Assembly: GCA_030180135.1 (NCBI GenBank)
Contig: CM058233.1
Span: forward strand, 107,425,994 to 107,489,993
From: Orychophragmus violaceus
Taxonomy: Eukaryota > Streptophyta > Magnoliopsida > Brassicales > Brassicaceae
DNA: 64,000 bases
Direction of reading: 5' to 3'
Part shown: one piece after another, positions 55,275 to 64,000 of the stretch
How positions within the stretch are numbered: the stretch's first letter is position 1
Layout of the letters: every line of letters begins with the position of its first letter
Program-made: the position numbers and the translations under genes
The notes under the pieces: generated by a model
Database searches by the model: none
The model's input: only the letters and a program-made list of their open reading frames with translations
Told to the model about the DNA's origin: nothing

Positions 55275-56660
55275 TCACTTAATGAGAATGCACCTCGTTG
55301 GTGCTCCTTCTGATCCAACCAATCTCAAGGGTAAGCAATGAAGCGAGTACATTCCTACCTCCACACCATCCAGCTTCAACGCTTCCACAGGGATTATATC
55401 CTGAAATCATGCAAACTCTCACTTGTTAGCCCCTTCTCACTATGACGCCTACTTAACTAGCCAACTATCTCTCTAACTTTTTTTAATATCACTCCTGAAG
55501 CGGGCCTAGACCGAGATAAATTCACTCTTCTTTAGAGAGGAGACCCCTTCCAACATGGATCAAACTCATGTTGGCGGAAGGCTACTAGCCAACCTTTACC
55601 AATTGAGTCAACTCATCGTTGGTTCTCTCACTTTCTTCTCTATGATAGTTTAATCATAAACATCACAAGAGGAATATACACAAGGAAACCTAAGCAAACG
55701 CAATCGTGGTTTTCAAGAAACAGAAGCAATGTTTAGGTGCTTGATACTTGAATACAGAAAGATATACTCACCCTTCCTGCAAGTATAACCTTGTGTGTTG
55801 CAGGTGATTCCTCAAAAGCAGCAAAGGAAAGATAATCAAGCCCTGGATTTCAACAATGCAGAATAAGCTAAGAAATACTCATCAAGATATCTATGAAGAT
55901 TTAAAAAGATAAGAAACATGTCTTACCAACAAGCTTGATGTCTGTATTCTCAACCAACCATTTAGCCCCATCAGTCATGAACCCAGCAAAGCTTGAATCA
56001 AACTCTTTCTTAAACATAAGCCGCCTGATACAAAATGATAAAACTCAACTACTATGCTATCTTCACATAAAGATTTGTGTAACGTAGATTTACTTGTCAG
56101 TGTTGACTGTTCTGAAGAGCACACGGCGAACTCCCTTCGGAATATGAAGTGATTCCATTACCTCAGCTACACAAATTCAACCCAAAAAACATTAAGACAA
56201 AGATTTTAAAACATCATTAATATCCAATTTACTACATAAGCAACTCACCAGTTATGTTCTTGTCTCTCGGAACATCAACCAACAAAGCAGGACCGTTTAG
56301 GGTTTGGAGGTCAAGCGAATCGGAGTCGAACCCAGCGTCGTAATATTCGTCAATGAAGTGGCCTGGAGCATCAATATGGGTTCCGGAGTGAACAGATAGT
56401 TTCATCTCCGATACGTTAGCGAAGGATCCATTCTTCATACTAGCGGTCAGTCGCAGGAAATTCACGAGTCCCTCAGAAGATTCCCACGCCGGCATCTCCG
56501 ACGTGTAACGGTGGCTGATATCGAATATTTTCCCTCCGTCGTAAACCTCGCGGCGGATTGGCTTGAGATCGTCGAGGAGTTTCCCTGAGATGACAAGGAG
56601 AGATGAGAGGAAGAGTGCGGCGGCGAGGCCGTTGAGAGGGAAATTGATGGAGCGGGTCAT
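55275..56660 (-). CDS. Cyclase-family (kynurenine formamidase-like) protein, gene 1
   Basis: Exons on the minus strand 56660-56249, 56166-56094, 56024-55927, 55842-55772 and 55400-55275 join in frame to 259 aa ending CILIK. It begins with a hydrophobic segment (LAAALFLSSLLVIS, residues 12-25), a probable signal peptide. The metal-binding signature of the cyclase/formamidase fold is intact: H91-S-G-T-H95-I-D97-A-P-G-H101, with H50 in DISHRY. Arabidopsis CYCLASE1-3 are the relatives; CYCLASE1 has been linked to cell-death control, but their substrate is unclear. It shares its exon phases with the tandem gene at 57513-59368. Confidence 0.93.
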
Positions 56661-57512
56661 TGTTTCGGGTCGTGGATTTATTGTTGGTATCGAACTATCA
56701 ATCGGAGCATTGTTGATATCTCTTTGTAGTATAAAATATAAGATGTCAATTGTTTATTGACTGTTGACTATTCATAATTGACTTTTGACTTTACCAAAAC
56801 CGTCTATATTGACAAAATGTGTCATTTTGTTTTGTAGATAAGATACAGATTTATGTTTTATTTCATTCGGATATAGTTAAGCATATTCCAAAACAATATG
56901 GGTAAACCTTGAACCTTTGATTGAGCAAAAAGGCACACTTGAAAGACCGGTTTAAGAAAAAATACAATTGATGTTACAACACAATATCTATAAATTGATA
57001 TCAATAAATTATATAGGATTTTAATTATATTAAATTTATATTCAATTATTTTTTTTATAAATTAAATTCTTGATAAATTAATAAACTATTATGTTTTTAA
57101 CGCTATTAATTTATAGAAATTTTATTGTGTAATGTTTAAATGAACCTCATCTATTAAAAAAAGTGTATTGACATTTTTAATCAACAATAAAATTTCTATA
57201 AGTTTAGTGAGTTTATCAAAAGATTAATTGGATTGAAAACTTAATTTGAAACTGAAAAATTCCTTTAATTTACCCGATATCGATTATTAATTTATAGAGA
57301 TTATACTATACATTTCTACTATAATTCTCAAATGTGGGAATTTAATCTAACTAACCATTTGAGTTATCAGATTTCTAGAGTGATCATAAACTCAAATGAT
57401 TTATAATACTTAGAATAAGATAGGTACAATGTGTGAGCTTGCTTACTATTTGATTGCTAGATCTTGCTTACTATATTCATCATATAATGTATGAGATGAG
57501 TTGACTTTCTGT
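56661..57512. other. Intergenic between the two cyclase genes
   Basis: AT-rich spacer holding the promoter of gene 1 and the 3' end of gene 2. No repeat or ORF supported. Confidence 0.55.
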
Positions 57513-59368
57513 CTAATAAGACTTCAAAACACATCTCACTGGACTTCCTTCAGCTCCAACCAATCTCATCGGCAAACAGTTCACATAGTACAATCCTGCT
57601 TCAACTTCATCCAGCTTTAAACCTTCCACTGGAATTATCTCCTAAGAAATATAAATCAAATGTAGAACCCAAGTGTCACTAAATCTTTGATTCTAAAAAC
57701 ACACACAGATATATAGACAGATAAAAAATACCCTTGTTTTAAGAAGCTCAATATGCGCAGAATCTAGATCATCGTAGGCAGCCACCGAAAGATAATCAAT
57801 CCCTGTATTAGAAGATCAGGTTCATAATGTGATTCCGGTTTACATATAATTGGTTGGTTAAGCTGATACCAAGTATATAATGATATACTATTGTTCATCA
57901 TAAAAAGATAAAAATGTATTTCCTAATCTCATCAGAGACAAATGCGGTATTAGAACATAAGTCCAATATCGATAGTTGGAAGGGATCACTAATAATATAT
58001 AAATGATATGTATCACTTCACTTATCACCGATTGGTTTTAGGTTGAAAGCTCATATAACTTAATATGCAGTGCCAATTTTCTTGGAAGCAAGAAGATCAA
58101 AACCGTACCCACAAGCTTGATGTCTGTATTTTCGACTAACCATTTAGCACCATCAGCTGAAAATCCCACAAAGCTTAAGTCCTCCTCTCTCTTGTACATG
58201 AGCCCTCTAAAACCAAAAGACAAGACTCAAATTTCAACACTTAAAAAGCATTTGGTCAGAGGGAATTAGAGATTAGACCTGTCTGTGTTTGAAGTTCTAA
58301 ACAGAGCACGCTTTATTCCTTTGGGAATGTTCAGAGACTCCATAACGTCAGCTGTATATAAGAAAGTAAAGAAACTCGTCACATTACGAATCACATATTA
58401 CCAAACTAGATAACAGAGTACTCATGTTAAAATGGGTTCAAAGCTGGCAGTTTAGGCCCGCAGACCCGTTTAAAAATAAATGGGTTAAATAGGGTTGGCT
58501 CGTTTAGGTCTTGGGACTTAGTAGATATATCCGCAGACCCAAATGGATATCCGTTTATTTTTTCGATTTTTATTTAACCTTTTTTAATAACATGACGTTG
58601 TTTTATGTAATATTACTTTTTCTAGACTAAAATTTTTAAACGGTTCAAATGGTTTGGTTGAAACCCGGCGGGCTTTAAGTTAAATGGACTTCAACAGATA
58701 TCAACTTAAACATGTCTAAATGAGTAGGATCTAAACGGGCCCGAGTTTAAATGGGTCCGAATTTGAACAGGCATGACCTAAACGGAGCCAAATTTAAACG
58801 GACATGATCTACACGGACCCGGACCACCCATTTTAACATCACTGAACAGACTTAACCATGAAAAGAAAGAAACGCGACCTGTGATCTTGTTCTTGTCCCT
58901 TGGAACATCAATTAACAATCCAGGCCCTATTCAAAATCAAAGATTTCGATGCCAAGTGAAACTCAAAACCACAGATTATGAGGAAAAAAATTCACAACAA
59001 AGAAAAGAATTACCGTTGAGAACATCTAAGTCTAAGTTATCGACGTCGAAGCCAGCATCGAAATCGGAATCAATGAAGTGTCCAGGAGCGTCGACATGAG
59101 TTCCGGTGTGAACAGATAGATTCATGAAAGAGGAGTTGACGTTGTTACCTTTCTTGATACTCTTCTTCAACCATAAGAACTGTCCCAATCCGACTCCACC
59201 GGATCCCCAGGCCACCATCTGTGGCGTTATGCGGTGGGTGATGTCGATGATCCTACCGTTTCCGTACACGTTACAACGGTGGATGTTAGGTTCCTCGCCG
59301 GAGGGGTGACGGTCGGAGACAGAGGGATAGGCTTGGAAACAGAGAAGGAAGGGTAACAGAGCAGCCAT
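57513..59368 (-). CDS. Cyclase-family (kynurenine formamidase-like) protein, gene 2
   Basis: Exons on the minus strand 59368-59014, 58926-58879, 58351-58279, 58206-58109, 57802-57732 and 57641-57513 join in frame to 257 aa ending VLKSY. It has one more intron than gene 1, splitting the first coding block after DVLNG. ATG 59368 (MAALLPFLLCFQAYPSVSD) gives a clean signal peptide; an in-frame ATG at 59386 would add six charged residues. The metal motif H87-T-G-T-H91-V-D93-A-P-G-H97 is intact, with H45 in DITHRI. It is a diverged tandem duplicate of gene 1. Intron 2 contains a transposon (58434-58838). Confidence 0.92.
58434..58838. mobile_element. MITE-like element in cyclase gene 2 intron
   Basis: Terminal inverted repeats TGTTAAAATGGGT and its inverse bound about 405 bp. 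The interior consists of short GGGTCCG/AAACGG words in a repetitive pattern. I found no convincing target duplication, so the superfamily is open (hAT-like style). It sits between donor 58879 and acceptor 58351, so splicing removes it. Confidence 0.65.
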
Positions 59369-59399
59369 GCGTTCGTCTGTTCCCAATTCTAAGATGCGT

Positions 59400-60477
59400 T
59401 TGTAATTACATTAATAGTTTGTTTGTTTTTACAACAAAAATATGGCAAAATCACATTAAAATATGTTCATACATATTAAAATATGTATGAACATAGTTTT
59501 AAATACATATGGTCGTCTATTACATATTTTTGTATTTTTTAAAATATGTTGATTCAAATTAAAATATGTTTTTACATAGTGTTAAAATATGTAAACTTTT
59601 TACAAGATTATGATATGCCGACAGTCCATACTCCATAAATACAAAAATCCAATTCACACCACACGATAACTCAACCAATAAAAGGAAGCATTAAATTCTT
59701 TGACATATTCCATTCGTTATTTTCAAAAATCTTTTCTACATGTGAGTAAATTGACTGTACATAGGAGAGATTATGAAACATTACATAGAGCTGGTAAACC
59801 GGTGGAAGAAGATGGAATCTAAATTTATGTATGACACAATCATAATTCAGAAGACAAACAAAACATTCTGATGAGTGTAGAATTCAAGTGATACGACAGA
59901 AGGATGTTTGAAAAACAAAATGATGACAAATATAAACACATTTTTTTCTTTCTAAAGGGTTTTCATATTAATTTCTTTTTTTGATACATACAACAGCTGG
60001 AAAAGAAATTACTGAAAATAAAAGACAAACCGTAAACCTAATAACCCAAAACGGACCCAATTCGGTTCAATACACTAAAACATGGTCTGCTATAAAAAAC
60101 CGACCTAAACTGGCATCCACAAAACCCTAGACAAGCAAAAAGATTCCATCAACCGAACCAAAATCTTTAAAAAAACACATTAAGGCGGCTTTATCGGTTT
60201 TTAGAAAACACCAACCAATGCTTTAACAGCCAAAGCAACAGTAGGTAATGGACTTCTGAACAAAAGAACAAACAATAAGTTCGTATATTTTTGAGAACGG
60301 CGGCAATTGAGCATTTTATCCGAACCGAACTATCTAAACTAAACCAAACTCAACCCAAGCGAACCAATTTACCACCACGTTTATTTCCGCATAAAATAAA
60401 AATAGTTAACGATCAGATTATAAAGGATGAGTAGCTTGCTCTTGTTAACTATCAGATCATTTACCATCGGCAAGAAA
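59400..60477. other. Intergenic, no supported gene
   Basis: AT-rich; includes an ATATGTT-word-rich stretch (59450-59600). The segment 60445-60477 is homologous to the region before the kelch relic at 47679. Confidence 0.5.
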
Positions 60478-61985
60478 TGAATTCTTGTCGTTCAACTTCC
60501 TCTCCCTCCAGATAACCAAGCCTCAGAGATGCCGCAACTTCAAAAATATATTATCAAGAACCGCACCTCAGAGATGCCACAACTTCAAGATGATATTATC
60601 AAGAATTGCATCGCACGCCTTCCGCTATCCTTCCACCTAGTCCTCTCCGACATTTCCAAATGGATCAAACAATTTGTGGCCTCGAGGGGTGTTTACGATG
60701 AACAATGTCGGCTAATGTTTTCAAATGTCGTATACAAATCTAGAAAATATGACATTTATAAATTTTGGCTTAAGTCACAAATAATAGTAAAAATAAGATT
60801 AAAATCTTCAAAAAAAACAATCAAAAACTATAAAGGATTTTGTAAGCAAAAAAAAAGAAAAAAAAACAAATTATATTGTCGAAATATTTGACATTTTTAT
60901 TTGCAAAACGGTCGTTAAACTCAAGTAGTTGAGTTTTTACTCATATATGTCTCAGCTGATAACAAAACAATCTCGTTTAATCATTTCATGTGACATAGTA
61001 GAATGCAAATAATAATTTATCAGTTTCAACTTCAAAACATTTTCTAAGAAGAACTACATATACTAAAATGATCAACAATATACAATATGAAATTTGGGAT
61101 GTTATGATAACAATCATCCATTTAGAATAAAAAATCAAGCACTTTAATAAGTTTTCGAACTTTATTTGTTATTGATTCTGTAAATATTTTTAACTCTATA
61201 AAAAAAGTTTTCATCATAATGTATTTTTGTAACTTAATAATAGATTTCATGCTACATTTTGCTTTTATATAATCTTCAATGTATTCCTCTATTATTGTAT
61301 TTCTAAAGTAGAAAACTTTATAATAAATATGAGTTTATCTTCAATGTATTACTATATTTTTTCATTTAGTATTAGTCAAATTTATATACAAAAGTTGGAG
61401 AATTTTAATATAACATAGATTTTAGAGGTAAAAATAGAGATGTACTGAAGATGTCTATCCTTCCAATTTATAAAAAAGAAAAATATATTCTGAAAACATA
61501 TTTAAAATGTCCTTCTAATTTTTTTTTAAAAATATATACTTATGATTTTATGTTTTGAAAAATGCCCTTCAAAATTAGATGACATAATCGGTAGCTTACT
61601 TCATTTATGTTATGGATCGGCCATGACGATGAACGGTCACTCATCAACGCTCAGAACTTGTAATGTATGTTTGCTTGAGACTTTGCTTTAGCGACCAAAA
61701 TGATTGGTATGTTTTCACCAAGAAACCTTACATTGATGAGTTTTGATTGGGTGATGTCAGTTATTCCCTCTTATACCCGACAAGTACTCTCTTGTCATGC
61801 CCGGCTCCAAGATCTACGCAATAGGTGGAAAAAGAGCCGAAGACCCTACGTTTGATTTGTTTAGCATTGACTGTGTAAAATATGTCACTGCAATTCTCCC
61901 CCAAGATGTAAGAGTCTCATTTCTTGCCTTCGACTCGAAAAAAGTGGCTGGAACCGATAAAAAATCTTAATGGGCCCAACGTTCC
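60478..61985 (+). pseudogene. Kelch-type F-box pseudogene split by an insertion
   Basis: Starts ATG 60478 (MNSCRS), stops quickly after a frame-breaking deletion, and continues in another frame as EMPQLQDDIIKNCIARLPLS and KQFVASRGVYDEQ. A 45-bp tandem duplication (60521 and 60566) repeats SEMPQLQ. The homology breaks at 60703 and resumes at 61626 after a 922-bp insertion. The 3' part shows a further 1-nt deletion and kelch-like residues GSKIYAIGGK (about 61800-61840). Not functional. Confidence 0.78.
60704..61625. mobile_element. 922-bp AT-rich insertion with 9-bp target duplication
   Basis: ACGATGAAC flanks it (60695-60703 and 61626-61634), and the duplicated codons (DE) are single in the homolog at 47679. 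The ends are weakly inverted (ATGTCGGCTAATG against ATGGCCGATCCATA). The 9-bp duplication suggests a Mutator-like element. No coding capacity. Confidence 0.6.
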
Positions 61986-63112
61986 TATATCCGAAGTACT
62001 GAACTCGAACCAAAGCGAAAACGAATGAGTATCTGAAATAGCAGAAATATAATTATAAAGTATATCCAAAATATTAGTTATATTTAGACTTAGTATAACT
62101 AAAATAACTAATATTAAAAATCCCAAATTAACAGTTATTTGAAAACTAAAATAATTTAAATATCCAAAATAATTTAAATATCCAAAATAATTTAAATATC
62201 CTAAAATATTTAGTTATAATTTTCAAAATATAAACAAAATTTATTTAGTAAACATATTTACATATTAATTCTAATATATTATAATTATATATATGTACAA
62301 ACATCAATATGTAAACTTTTTATTAAAAGTATTTTATCGTTTATATTTTCAAATTTAAAATTCATATTATATTATTAATATGAATTTACTATATAAAATT
62401 ATATTATCTACAACAATCATAATTATTATTATTATTATTTAAATTTTATTTTTCAAAAATATTTTCGTATTTATTATTATTATTTTTTATATGAGATTGT
62501 ACTTATATCCAAAAAAATTATTAACTAATATAATAATTAACAAAATTATCAATATAAACTAAAGTTAACATAGTAAAAAATATAATTTCATTAAGATCAA
62601 GTAAGTATTAACCATTTTGAGAATGAAGAGAAAGCACCTCTCAATCAGTATAAAGATATCAAATTAACCTTTTTATACGAACCGTTTTAGTAATATATTT
62701 TTAATTATACTATTTAACATGTGTCTGAATTTGGTGAAATATATGTATTACAGTCAGATGAATTATAATTTTAACACATTGGAATTATATAATACATATA
62801 ATAAATATTTCAAGTTGGAGGTATTTTAATCCAAGATCAACATATGTTCAATTTATATGTGATCTTTCTTGGTAGGTAATGTCTCCAAATAGGTAAAAAA
62901 TCTCCAATTAATAAATATAGGTAAATATAACTATTATTTAAAATATTTGTATATATAAATAATTTTTATGTCTGTAATCTGTAATATATAAATTCACTAA
63001 TTAATAACATTTATGTTAATAAGATTTCACCCCAAAAAAAGAACCTAAAACACTGTATAAAAATAGTTTAAATATATAATCTAACACAAAAACTTTAATA
63101 AATCACAAAGCA
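61986..63112. other. AT-rich intergenic DNA
   Basis: Very AT-rich with three tandem copies of AATAATTTAAATATCC-type units at 62150-62205. No gene supported. Confidence 0.55.
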
Positions 63113-63894
63113 ATGGCGTCCACAACTGTAGCCTCCACCACTGTCATGAAGCCCGAAGTTGCACCTGTTATAACGTTGTCGATGCTTCCTAATGATTTGA
63201 TGTTGAGCTGCTTGGCCCGCGTCTCGAAATTGTACTATCCGACTCTCGCACTTGTCTCTAAGAGCTTTCGCACCCTCATTAATTCGCCAGAGCTTTATGA
63301 GGCACGGTCACTTTTAGGTCGCACTAAGAGTTGTCTATATGTATGCTTAGAGTCTGACCGGAAGTTACATTGGTTCACTTTATGTAGGAAACCATATCAA
63401 ACCATCCAAACAAATAGATTAAGTGAGAATATATTAGTTCCAATTCCATCTCTAGATTCTCTCCCCTCGGTCCTGTCAGGTTTTGTTACAGTTGGTTCTA
63501 GTATATACGCCTTTGGTGGAATGATAGAAGATGTTCCCTCGTCTAGCGTCTTCGTCAAGGAATCTAACTCTAAGACGTGGTGTAAAGCCTCAAGTATGCA
63601 TGTGGCTCGGGTGTCTCCTACTGCTAGCGTTCTTAATGGAAAAATATATGTGCTAGGTGGGTGCAAAAATATACTACTGTTCGATTGGCAGATTATGGTG
63701 GAAAACTGGCGTTTTTTTGGAAGGAGTATGTGTCGTCAAAGAATGGTGAAAACACAACATCAATTTGGTGTGCAGAAATTTCAGTTGAGAGGCGCCAAAG
63801 GTGGCAGATACGTGGGACAGTTGAATGGGTTGGTGTTGTGTTTAAAAGTACTAAGCAATATGTGTTGATGCATGTTCTTGCTCCTACTGCTTGA
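63113..63894 (+). pseudogene. Kelch F-box gene with internal deletion
   Basis: ATG 63113 opens a frame with a good F-box (LSMLPNDLMLSCLARVSKLY to SPELYEARSLLGRTKS) and the first kelch repeats (GSSIYAFGG, GKIYVLGG). Directly after VLGGC (about 63662) the frame runs out of homology and ends at 63868. The family's conserved C-terminus (VRLADYGGKLAFFWKEYV, then WCAEISVERR) is present in another frame, ending at 63894. Relatives are about 350-400 aa, so roughly 100 residues of kelch propeller have been deleted out of frame. A truncated F-box protein of 251 aa could still be made. Kelch F-box proteins form a large, fast-turnover SCF adaptor family in Brassicaceae. Confidence 0.82.
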
Positions 63895-63971
63895 TGAATG
63901 ACTCTTGAAGTCGGCTTCACATGAACTGAGTCTTTAATCTTGAATGCAAGTGATGTTATTTTTGTTTTGAA

Positions 63972-64000
63972 CTAGGTGGGTTGCCCGCACCATGTGAGAG
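63972..64000 (-). mobile_element. Possible Helitron 3' terminus at window edge
   Basis: CTAG followed by GTGGGTTGCCCGCACCATGTG; the minus strand would read hairpin-like sequence then CTAG then T. Only 29 bp are inside the window, so this is tentative. Confidence 0.35.

Overview
This is a nuclear window from a plant, almost certainly a member of the Brassicaceae. The genes are split by short introns, the intergenic DNA is very AT-rich, and the protein families (F-box/FBD, kelch F-box, P-class PPR, V-ATPase subunit H, cyclase-family proteins) closely match what I know of Arabidopsis and Brassica. I cannot name the genus from the sequence alone. There are no CRISPR arrays, operons or prokaryotic features. 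Only about four loci look like working host genes; mobile DNA and its relics dominate.

Layout. 1-14.9 kb: a truncated Helitron, several MITEs, a decayed PPR gene (6.2-7.8 kb), a GC-rich repeat holding a tRNA-like sequence, and a tandem duplication (12.0-14.5 kb) whose two copies each caught a different MITE. 15.0-20.2 kb: a complete, very young LTR retrotransposon carrying only a Gag-type ORF (minus strand, tRNA-iMet primer site, 5-bp target duplication GATAT); its ORF runs into the 3' LTR. 20.7-22.5 kb: a tandem duplication, one copy holding a G-box-rich MITE and the other preserving the empty site. 22.65-25.47 kb: head-to-tail Helitrons with a triplicated 5' end. 25.47-38.28 kb: an LTR-internal-LTR-internal-LTR tandem retrotransposon (minus strand, tRNA-Asp primer site, target duplication CATGG), both internal regions carrying the same LINE-like insertion. 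38.9-45.6 kb: a complete Athila/Tat-like Gag-protease element (plus strand, tRNA-Asp primer site, target duplication GCAAC).

The Helitrons, the tandem retrotransposon and the Athila/Tat-like element have all landed in one F-box gene locus. Its pieces (22.4-22.65, 38.3-38.9 and 45.6-47.5 kb) can be put back in order by comparison with an apparently intact tandem paralog at 48.1-50.9 kb. The right-hand third holds the host genes: V-ATPase subunit H (51.7-54.5 kb, 11 coding exons) and two tandem cyclase-family genes (55.3-56.7 and 57.5-59.4 kb, minus strand), followed by two damaged kelch F-box genes.

Most unusual signals: eight pairs of a CGATCG-centred palindromic motif, always 20-22 bp apart, in every part of the Athila/Tat-like element; two tandem stem-loops right after the ORF stop, shared by the two tRNA-Asp-primed elements; a shared hairpin just before their polypurine tracts, with extra polypurine-tract copies; and an ORF that uses an LTR's U3 as coding sequence. 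All alignments and counts were made by eye.
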